From: Tubiluchus corallicola
Taxonomy: Eukaryota; Priapulida; Priapulimorpha; Priapulimorphida; Tubiluchidae
Reading direction: 5' to 3'
DNA length: 64,000 nt
NCBI GenBank assembly: GCA_030141605.1
Contig: JAQGDQ010000660.1
Coordinates: 53,053-117,052 of the forward strand
The notes under the pieces: generated by a model
Database searches by the model: none
What the model was told of the DNA's origin: nothing
What the model saw: only the letters and a program-made list of their open reading frames with translations
Translations under genes and position numbers: made by a program
Part shown: in pieces, positions 1 through 11,214 of the stretch
How the letters are laid out: each line of letters opens with the position of its first letter
How positions within the stretch are numbered: position 1 is the stretch's first letter

Positions 1-1845
1 GTTTATATGTAAGCTTAAGTCGAGTAGCTGTTTTTTAATGTATGATAAATATATTGAACTGCAAATTAATATTTTAGTTAAAACGTTACTTCCAAACAAT
101 GTCTGGAAGGTGTTCCTGCCAGGTCACTAGAGGTCTGATTATAAGTGGGATAAGAATATTCAATTATAAGCAATAAACAATACGCTAACATTTCAAGCTT
201 CTGGCTGCTTCCTATGGTTACAGCTAAAACTTGTACCAGTACAAGTGAAATCAGCTGTATTGATTTTGAGCACATAATGGCTAGTGAGCTTGCCAGGTAA
301 GAGCCGGCAAATAATAACATTACTTGAAAGTGGAAAAATAGTTTTAATTAATATCACAAACAGTAACGTCTTCATAATTATTCAGAGTTCTACAATAACT
401 GCACTTAAAAAAATTTAAATTAGGGCTATTCAGCAGATAATTGAAAGAAAACTAAATTAGTAAACTCATCCGGGGCTGGTGCTAGGAAGTGCAGGTTCCA
501 ATTAGACAATTGTTAGTGGGGCCCTCTACCCTACAAAAGCTGAAGATTTATGTTTTGTGCTTTCCGGAAATATTCAATTATCTCGACCAGAAATAAGCAA
601 CAACAAGGAGTATATTCGTAGCTTTAACTCTGAATAGCGCCAACAGAAAAAATGGCTTTGCCGCTGTGAAGTAAAAATGCATTGTTTTGCTTCCCATGTT
701 TGCTGTATGGAGGTGATGTAACGATTCAAGTGTAATTTTCTGAAGCAGCACCCCCACTAATTTTAGCTGCTGTTTCGTGTAGTATGCCATGCTTAGTCAA
801 AAAATGTTGAGGGCTTGAGGCTCCACCATTCGCCATAGTGGTATGTACTAGAAATTGAAAACCTGTACGAAATATTTGAAGTTTTATTACAAGTCAAGAT
901 ATTTACTGGCATACTGTTTATGTTCCTTCTAAAAACAGACTCTTCTGGCTTTTTTATTCAAGAAATCTTTCAAAATTATTTCAAAGTTAATGGTTTTTAC
1001 AGCCATTTTCTATAGAGAGCAACACCAAATTATTTAGTCCGTCTAGTAAAGTTGTTGACCCAGGTATGTTTTAATCAGTTCTGACTTTTGAAAAACTTTT
1101 TTCACCTGATGCGACTGTTACGAGCATTGTCAAGCAAATCCTCGTCGCAATAAAAACATTAAGAAATGCTGTAAATCTATTGTTCGCTGCCAGGTCTTCA
1201 GCACAACCTTGCAATAGGACTAAACTAAATCGCGTGCTATGCACGGTGTGCTTCGAACAACTAATACATTAGGGCTCACTAACTACCTTTCTAAAAGATA
1301 ATTGGTGATGAACTAAAATTACAAAACAAATTAACAAGCGATCAGTAAAAATGCATTGAAACATAGATATACATCGTTTCAGTACGTTCACAATATCAAG
1401 AAAATTCGTGCATGCTCATTTGGTCTTTTTATAGCGTCTCCGGTTCGAGCGTGTGCACAGGACCCCTCGTGGGCGGGGCCCAATTTGAAGAAATTGGTAA
1501 AATAGGCTTATGACTGGCCCTGTACTCATTTTGTCCTGTACTGTAATACATTATGTAACTCATGCCTGGGGAAAAATTTAAAGGCAATTCCAACAAATAG
1601 TAATATTTTTAATTGATTCACATGATAATTTGAATGGAATTACTTTGTAGAATTTTTTGCGTTTTTTCTTCGTTTAAATGATAAAAAATATCTGAATATC
1701 GGAAACCTTGTTAATTGCAATACTTATAAAACTGTGTTTTATTGCGATGGAGACAGAAATTTTTGTTACAAAGACATTGTGTCTCTCAAGTGACTTATTT
1801 ATAAGTTTTTGAAAAATACTGTTACGATTACATTTATGCAAACAG
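1..1845. other. Upstream non-coding stretch, no supported gene
   Basis: AT-rich sequence with no exon I can support on the plus strand. The first recognisable exon of the polycystin gene, at 1846, begins in phase 1, so at least one earlier exon with start codon and signal peptide must lie here or left of the window. I looked for an ATG followed by a hydrophobic stretch and a phase-1 donor on the plus strand and found none that convinced me. A possible minus-strand signal-peptide reading frame at 193-375 is listed separately. Slightly GC-richer patches near 470-530 and 1435-1490 look like repeat debris. Confidence 0.6.
193..375 (-). CDS. Possible signal-peptide exon or small secreted ORF
   Basis: A 60-codon minus-strand frame starts with MKTLLFVILIKTIFPLSS, which looks like a signal peptide: one lysine, then a hydrophobic core, then small residues. 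The rest of the frame has three cysteines. Near base 324 a GTAATG donor-like site follows the signal sequence and would leave a phase-1 exon, the phase used by secreted-domain exons. It could therefore be the first exon of a divergent secreted-protein gene running off the left edge, a tiny secreted peptide, or chance. There is no homology that I recognise. Confidence 0.2.
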   Translation of the reverse strand: MKTLLFVILIKTIFPLSSNVIICRLLPGKLTSHYVLKINTADFTCTGTSFSCNHRKQPEA

Positions 1846-3410
1846 GAGATACGTGTCCACCCGGTTTTATGTCGCTACCATCTCATGGCTGCTACTATTA
1901 CACAATGGAAACAATGACATATGATGAGGCAAAAGTATACTGCGAAAGTCTTAACAGTCGACTGTTGAGTATTGAGACATTACTTGAGTTTGAAAGTCTG
2001 AAGTCATGGCTCATACATGAACAGAGTAAGACTTTAAGAACATTAATAAAGATAAGTTTAAACTGTTAAAGATTTCATACCAGAGATGAAGAAAATGCTC
2101 TTGTATAAAAGTATTGAAATGTCATTAATGAAATGAGATTGCCAAAACATGTTAAATTAGATATTTAAATAAAACATGAGTAGAAGTTATTCATTCATGC
2201 TCTTTAACATAATAAAAGAGTTTTGTAGCATGACTATTGCAAACAAAAGGTACCAGTGTCTGACTTTTGCAGGCTGTGGACTCTTTTGTATCTATTTCTG
2301 CCACAAAATTTTATTGTATTTATTGTTGTTCAGTTATGTTGTTTGTGCTATAAAGAAGAACTCAAATTTTTAAATGGTACACACTTGAGCAGCATAGAGG
2401 TCTAAAAAGAAGGAAAAGTTTTGTAAAATTATGGAATAGTTTTCCAGACAAACAAACAGAAAAGTTACGTGCAGTTTGCAAGCTATGTGCTGTGATCAAT
2501 TTGCACTATTTTTTACTGAGGAATAGGTAAAACTTAATATAGCATACATTGTTGTCAGAATAGCTACCATTAACCCTTTCACTACAGTAGGCGGCACACT
2601 GCGCCCTATGTTTTTACTGCAAAAGACGGAAGGCGGGTAGGCTGACGCTTAAGATTAGCACTAAGCACAGTCACCCAAGTCTGATTATTTCACTGCTACG
2701 GCCATAGAAAACGTTTTAGAAAAGTTTAACAGCCATGGTATTGGGGGTTACTTCCCAGCAAGTATTGCTAACAAGGCAATCAGTGTCTGAAGACAGAAGC
2801 AATTCACAACACTGTACTGTATGGTATGCTCCCATGCAAAATCACTTGTAGATTGTTGATGAAACATATATTCACTTGACTATTCTCCACTTCTTATGAA
2901 ATGATTGCATATTATGGATTAGTATTACGCCTTTTGTGAAAACTGGTTTCAAAATATAAGTACATGCTTATTTATTTATCACGTGTGTGTGCATGAGTGC
3001 ATATATGTGTGCTTGTATGTGTGCGCATGTGTAGAAATAAAACTAATATTTAATTTTAGGTCTCGGTAACGAACAAATTATTTGTTTATTTACAAGATTC
3101 TGTTTTAGTAACACACCATAGGAAGTTATTGTCAAATGTGCACAAATCAATGTGGCCCAGTTAATAAACCAGTAATATTTGATTGTGTTGATTTAAATTT
3201 CAGTACCAAATAACAATGTGTGGACAAGTGGTTACTATGATGGTGAAAAGTGGTGGTGGGCTTCAACAGGAGAGGAGTTCACATTTACAGCGTGGGCACC
3301 TGATGAACCCTCCCTCGCAGGAGAAACTTACGTGATGTTAATGGCTTCACAGGACTTCGAATGGGATGATGTATTCACAAAAGATACTGCACACCCTATG
3401 TGTGAAAGAG
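1846..3410 (+). CDS. Polycystin exons 1-2: C-type lectin domain
   Basis: Two exons (1846-2025 and 3204-3410), both entered and left in phase 1, encode about 128 residues of C-type lectin fold. The first half runs from CPPGFM through GCYYY and the helix AKVYCESLNSRLLSIE. The second half has the WWW core, an EPS-like loop at DEPS, the WDD strand at FEWDD and the closing MCE. The usual inner disulfide partners are missing: where families normally have CV before WND and C just after it, this protein has YV and no cysteine. Calcium motifs are only partly kept (no clear EPN/QPD), so sugar binding is uncertain. It is the outermost domain found; C-type lectins are common at the N-terminal side of polycystin-1 relatives. 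Confidence 0.85.
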
Positions 3411-6400
3411 GTAATTTATGCAAAAAGCCAAAGCTTACTACATTTTCACTATCTTAACTTAGTATGTGAATATTTTTATCTAGTTTTTCACACCAAATTA
3501 TTTTCATTTTGCACTGATTCTAAATGTTTACTTATTTGTATATCAGGCCTATTACTAGCTCAGGTGATACTGGCTGGTTGTTATTTTCTGTGAGTCTTAG
3601 TGTAGGTATCATAAATTAGTGCGTTATGATTTGGGTTCACTTTGCAGTATTAATTCATGCTTACAGCTGCTTACAGTTTTAGATGTTCACAAAGTTCCTT
3701 AAAATTTTTTTATTCATTTTGTTATAATGATATTGTAAGACCAAGTTACAGTAATTCGTACTATAACTAGGCAAAACGTCGCTAAAGAATTTTGCACGTA
3801 AAGTTACAGTGACAACCCAAACCACACCACATTACACGATTCCACATCAAACCATACCACACTCACTACACTACACATTCACACCACACCCACCACATCC
3901 ATACCATACATCACTACTCTCACCGCATCACAACATATCATCAGATCATATCACCTACACCACACCACCCAAACCATGCCATTCACACCACACCTTTATC
4001 AAGACAACAGTGGTGATGATAGCAGCAGCAAAAACAACAACAACAGCAACAGCACCAGCAGCGACAACGATAACAACAACAACAGCAACAGAAACTGCAC
4101 GTCATACATGAACAGCAACAACAACATTAAATTTTACACAAAAGCAGAACTGTGTAAAATGACAAAAACTTATTTTTTGCACCCACTAATGATCAATAAT
4201 GCATGAACAGTAATATCACACTACTTACGTAATCTTATGTTTAACAAAAACGGCTTAATAAAATAAGCAATCTATAGGCATAATACAATGGATGACGTAA
4301 CTAAGATTTAATTACGCTCTAGACTTCCCCAGTGGGAATCACGAAAAAGAAATGATAATTATTTCGTTCTTGTAGGTTATTGTGGAAATGTTTCAAAAAG
4401 AGATATACCTCATGAGGGACCCCAGTTCCTCTTCAATACAAAATGCCAGAAAACTCCCTCCAGAACTACGAGAAAGCTTCTCACAAACTATTTTTCTACA
4501 TAGTGTTTGGTCAGAATTTTGCAAAAAAATCTAGTGGCTGGCTTCGGGAAACACTTATTGCAGGAAAGCTGGGGCTTCCTGGGAAAGTAAATTATGTCTG
4601 TTAAGCCCTATGTTGAATACTCTTTCGAATGATATATAGCACCCTTGGCTCTCACAGTCCATTTTTTCAAATCTTTGTTTTATAAGTGTTGTGAAAGGAG
4701 CCCATCATTTTTGGCATTTTTTTGCCTGCTGTGGGACACAGTAAGACGCGTGATTCATCTAACCTCTTGTTGATATATAATTTGTTGTAAATAGTTAAAC
4801 TGACACTTTAGCAGTGCCGAGAAAATCACACGTTATATAAACATGTGAATCTAGATAGACATGAAGATACTTGGAATTAATGTGTTGTCATAAGCTGAGT
4901 TTTCCCTGCTGTGGATTCAAAGTTCCACTCTCTCAGGGATACAGAATGTAAGACCTGTACATTATATCATATTCACTTTATCACAAAAACGTGTTAAAAG
5001 GCGTGAATCCTGCTTCTGATTGACTCAAATTCAAATTTCTTACCTGACCCATCCCCCTGTGTGAAATTTATAAATCTATGTGATCTGCCATCAATATATT
5101 AATGGTGGCCATGGGGTCTAGGATCCAGCACTGGATTGTAACACTCTGGTACTCTATAGACAGCAATGACGACAGCAATGACATTACACAGGGCTGTTGA
5201 CTAACATAAATGGCATTTCGCATACTATGCAGTATATATGTAATTAGATAAGTGAACAGGTCAACTTACGTAAAAGACTAACACAACACTGTTAATGTAC
5301 ATTATCGCTAAAATCACGCAGTACAAAAATCAAGTACAAATCAGTACAAAATCAGCCATGAGAGATGTGACATTCTCCAATTGAAAAGTCAGAAGCATCT
5401 TCGTAATCATGATCAATCATCCAGTTACCAGATTAAGGCATTTATGTATCGGTCATACCCTGAGGCTACTATAACAATTAATGTGTTATTTTTCAGTGGC
5501 TAGAGAAGTCCGATCTGAATACAGGGGCTGTTGGCTGTTTCCACCAGACGTTCAGTTTACAGAAGAACGGCGGGCAGTGAAAACAGCCTCCGAATGCCTG
5601 GCTGAATGCAGACGACCTGAGCTGTTGGATAATGGCCAATTAACAATAGGCTATTTTGCCATTATGGGAAAAAAAGATTGGGCAAATATATGTTATTGCG
5701 ATCTCCTTGGTACTGGCAGGGCTACCTCTGCAGCTGATAAGGCATGCCCTCAGTGCATTGATGGCAGTTATTGTGGTAGCAGTAATTCATATGCTGTATA
5801 TGACACAGGAGGTAAGAATCAATGCTTTAATGTATAATAATATGTGGGCAGTTTGTAGAGAAGGTAAACAACAGAAAAACGTTTTTTACATTAATGGTGT
5901 TCCTATTTTTAGTCAGGCGTTTCCCACTGAATAAGAGCATACTTGTGAAAAAGACAGAGAAAATGGAATTCTTTTTGGTTTCTTTCAATAGTCTATTTTC
6001 CCTTACTGGTAACTGGGGGGCTGTTAGATAATGGTGAGGGTGTTATATTGGTTTTTCACAATTTTGTTTTCGACGAGTGATATATTGAGTGTCGTAATTG
6101 ACTCGTCTGTGTTGTTTTTGTAAGTGTAAGTCTATGAAGGTTAAAATCGGTACTGCACAAAAAATAGCTAGTATTTATAACAACATGGTACTGCTTACAT
6201 TTCGATACACTCCTGATGTATTGTGAATTTTATAATTATTCAGTCCATTAGGCATATGTTGACAATTTTTATATGGTTGCTCCTTCTACCCTAAAACCTG
6301 GTTATGCCCCTTTTGAAGCTCCTCCATACGATGGCCTTATACACTTTGCAGAAGCTTACAAGTTTCGTTGTCACCTTCATCTCGCTGTGGCTGAATTTAC

Positions 6401-9400
6401 CATTTGCATATTTAAGCGGGGAGTAATTTGCAACACCTGTTGATTAAGCAAATGAAATGTTGTTAAAGAGAGGCTTAGAATATTCTAAGTGGTTCATCTT
6501 AGTGGGACAGCTTTCATAACGAGCCAGATTCTGGCCTTCAGCTAGGTAATGAGCCACAGATATCAACATTAAATAGGCTATGTCACTGAGTACTCCCATT
6601 CGCTTTTGGAACAATTTCTATAAAAATGATAACTAAAATTAAATCCATCAGTAATGTGTATTTTTTGATATTTGCAATAATGGATGCCAAATTAGTAACA
6701 TCAACTAACTTATTAATGTGTGTTACAGGGCCTCATGAATACTACCAGGGATGCTTCTCACTTTTTCGCTGGCATGCTTATTTCCAAATACACCACAAAC
6801 TTAAACAGACTGTTAAAATTGACAAAGAGTGTGAAGAAGTATGCTTACAAAAAGGCTATTATTTTAGCAGCATTGTTTTGAATGACCTTGATGAGTATAC
6901 TTGTAAATGTGGTAATGGTTTTCCATTCACGAGATATTCATTATCCTGTATACGCTGCTCCATGACTACTACTGGCACATGTCCTGGAAAAAATTCTGCC
7001 GTTGTTTATGTTACTAGAAGTAAGTATGCAGATAATTTTGACCATCGTAAATTCACAACTTATGTTAACTGTACCCTTTGCTATGGGATACACGGGTTTT
7101 GTTTTTTCTTCCTTATTTATGTATATTTCTTTAGTTTCTCATATACAAAAAAATATAACATTTGCATAGCGTGGGCATGTAACTGTACTCTGGTGTGTGA
7201 AACAGCTCATGGGTCCCACTGTGTATTTTGATGTGTGAACGCTAATCAATATCAAGTCTGATTAGTATAGACGGCTTTCTGCTCCATGCAACTATTTTTT
7301 AAAATCAAATCTGTTCTTCTAGGTGATAAGTCCAACAGATTGTCCCACACTGTTACAAATCCCTTCTTGCTCTATCTGATGACGCATACTATGACAGCAT
7401 CTAGTGAACCCAAATTCTATTTTTAATTTCCGATAATAAACATGATGTTTTATTTATAGAATTTTCTTTGGAAGAAAAATAAAAAACGAGTTGACGATGT
7501 TTTTGGCGTAATTACTGAAGATTTTGTAAACAATAGTTATAAAAATGAGCCTTGAAAATGAAGAGACGACACCCTTTCTTTTTGAAAGTGCTTTTTTATT
7601 GAATTCACCGTGCTTGAATACATAGGACATGCATTTCACTCCTGAGCATTTAACTGTTTAGCCTATCACCCACGAGTCAAAGGTCAAACAATCCCAGCAC
7701 TACTTATATCATTTGGTTTGTCTCATTGAGATCTTTAATTTGATGTACAACAAGCTAGTTTTGGTTGATACTGGAAAGCATTTGTCTCCTCATCCCCTAT
7801 CTCCAGAGGGTTAACCATTCTTATTAAACTTATTCTTATTAACCTTTCATTTGATATGCTGCATGTTACTATTGCTCGACACTTGGTGCATTTCACTTCT
7901 TGACCCAATTTTTTCAGTTTTTGCCCCCTACTGGGGTCAGAGATCAACCAATCTCTGGGTAATTATTACCATTCACTTTGTCCCATCGAAACCTTTCATT
8001 TGATAGACTACGTTAGTTTCAGTTGACACTGGAAAGCATTTGTCTCCTCGATCCCCATTTTACCCCCTAGTGGGGTCATAGATTAACCATTTTCATTGTA
8101 CCCCATGCCTTTCGATTTGCCTCATCAAGATCTTTCAGTTGATATGCTACAAGGTACTATTTCTTGACACTCAGTGCATTTCTGTTTGCAATCGCCATTT
8201 TTTGGTTTTCCCCCCAGTGGAAATTTTTCCTCATGTATGTCCCATATTTTGTGATGCACAAAGGACACAGCCCCACTTAGCAGTATGCCAAACATTGTCG
8301 CCCTAGCTCAAAAACTATGAGAAGAGATGAATCCTAAAGAAAAATAAATGATGACCCACCTGCTCCGTGACCTTTGATCCTGCAATTCCCTTTGCCCAGA
8401 GAGTGTACCCTGTAAGTTTCTGGCTTCTAGCCCTCAGCATGTAAAAGGTCACCAAATGGGGAACCCAAATTTTGCATTTTGGCCCGTCTCTCGAGTGTTT
8501 AAGGCTTATAAGTACATCTAACCGACAGTAGCCAGATGCTTGTGAAAAAAATGGAAAAAACTGAAAGCCCTGGGAGAAGTTGCAAACTAAAGGAAAAACT
8601 ACGTCCATTGCCCTTCCCCTTGACCAGTGTCAGTGGTCAAGAAGCTGTTGTTCGTCCTCCGCCCAGAGTTACCAACTTTGTGAGTTTGGTGACCCTAGCT
8701 TGTAAGGCTTATGAATTATTGAGCATTAAAGTTGCAGAGAATAAGTAATACATAATAAATGATAAATAACTATATGAGAAACAGCAGAATGCACAGAAGA
8801 TGACTAAAGACTATTTTTATATTAAAATATTATGCAATACTGAGGAAGAACACATTGTACAACACAGAGAAACACAAAAACATGAATGTGGGCTTGATTA
8901 TCTTATAAAAGGCACCACTTACATTTTTAATACAGTAGGTGCCGCTTAATAGATTCACTTTGGGATGAAAGTGTTTTGATCCAATTAACAGACTGAATCT
9001 ATTCTATCGGACGTAGTACTGTCCAAGCTTGATCTTTTATTTTGAATGCCTGCGCAAGCCAAATAAACACTATTTTATTTTTATTCTTAACAATTAGGTT
9101 AATATTAATATGTTGCAATATTATAGTGCTAAGGTTATTTGAACTTGAAATATTTCTTTACGAGGTGAAGAGATGAAGCAGTTTAGTTTTGCATATGTAC
9201 AGCTGTGAAATCGGCACGGTAACCTAGTTATGTTTAACACATACTTGCCTCTCATTGGTTATTTTAAAAATGCATAAACACAGGTGATTCCTACAGGTCG
9301 TGGAGAAGTGAATTTCTCGATCTAGCTATACAGTTGATACTTAGTTTTTGAGTGTATTGTTGCGTGTGGCAGGCACATCTAAAGTCTGCCCACACTGCTC

Positions 9401-11162
9401 AGTTCGAACATCTCTAACGAGATTGATTGAGATGTTTTGATTTATACTATTGTGGAACTTCCTCAACTGATATAAACGGAATAGAAACGGCATGTTAATA
9501 TGGTAAATGGAATACGGAACTTAATCTAGACTTGTATTGGTGATACTCCCAGCAAGTTGGCAGACGGAGTCGAGCAAGCTAGACTCACGAGGAAGTTGTA
9601 GCTATCGTGTCAGTGGTGAGGCGAAGGGGTGGTGGTCCTTGAGGTGAGCTGTCAGCGGCTGTTGGAACTTGGTGGAATCGAATGACGGATGGTATGTTAT
9701 GAATCGATAACGCATAGAATGGAATGGAATGTTGCAGATACGTTTACAAAGTCTAGTGATGAAACCATTGTCATGGAATGGAAATGGAATGGTAACGCAG
9801 TTGATGCCAGGACTGGAACTCCGACGTGGTAAACCGGGTACCGGTATGCTTGTAGCCTCCTATACACTTGTACAGTTTTGCTTAAATGATCTGTGCACAG
9901 TTTTTTTCATGCATATTATATTTGTAATTAAATAAAGCAATTGAATTTAATGCCCAGTTTATTTAGACTAATAGAGATTGTCAATTTCTTCTAAATATTA
10001 CATCACAACAGTGACGATGTTACGCGTTAGGGAAATAACACAGAACCCTTAGCACGTGCTTTAGGAAGGGCCGTCACATCTATCATGTGATAGATTTAGT
10101 AATATTAATGTAGAAGTATAAATCATCAGCTTGGTATGCAGTGCAAAGTTTTTAAATGAATTTAAAAATGAAATAATGCCAAATTTCTATGCAGTTATTT
10201 AAAAATATTAATTTGTAAGGTGTATTAATAAAAAGAGAAGTTCAAAAAGTTTACTTTTCTAATTCTTTGACAGCAGTTTGTGGTGCCCGTGTTTTTCTGC
10301 AATTGGCTTTGTCTGTAGTTTCGTCTAAGCTTCCGCTTGCTGTCATGACAATTTCATCATTGGTTAATTGGTGAAAAACAGCGACAGTTTCAGAAGCAAA
10401 CCGCAGAGCAAGTGCTTCTATGTCTTGTTTCCATAAGTTCTTGGGTAACGAGGTTAATGCAGTTAGCACGTGGGTCAAAGCAAATCCTCTAGGCTAGCAT
10501 ATTAGCATATGATAAACGTTGCTTTTTACAATCAAAACTGTGCATAACATGATTACTTCTACATATACTATAGAACAAAAGTGAACTAAAATGACATAAA
10601 AGTCATAAAAACTTATTGGTCACACAAAAGTGTTTTATTGAAGCTTGTGAAACCGACATATTATGCAGAGTTATTTGAGCTTATTATCATATATATATAT
10701 ATATATAATTGTTATATACATATGAATAGAAGCGGTCCTCACTAGGTGAATAAATTAAGCGACTGATTCTATGCTTACTGTAATATGCTAAAATCTTATT
10801 GTTCTCTTTCTGTACAACTAAGAAGCAGCAGATTGTTTAATCAGCTTTAACTGAGAAAAAACTTTTGGTAAGTCTCAACGTATTAACTTAACGGCTTGAG
10901 GAAAACAAATAATATTTTTCAACTCAATTCTTCCATTAAAATCAACCAAATCACAATCAAAAATTAAATTTTCAGATGTGCATCACTGGTACATGACTTC
11001 CCTCTACCCATTAGACATACTCTTTGTGAAAAACTTGCCAGCTACACGTTAAAATTTAATATTTCTGTTTTTCTTTCATATGTTTCTAGAGACATCTGTA
11101 AATCAATTGTTAGTTAAATACCTGCATGGAGAGAAATAAAAAAAGGGATAAAAGGATATGAG

Positions 11163-11214
<52 letters not shown>

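Noticed and set aside
3809-4206. Open frames rich in His/Thr or Asn/Ser
   Set aside because: They are produced by simple-sequence repeats and are not protein-like.
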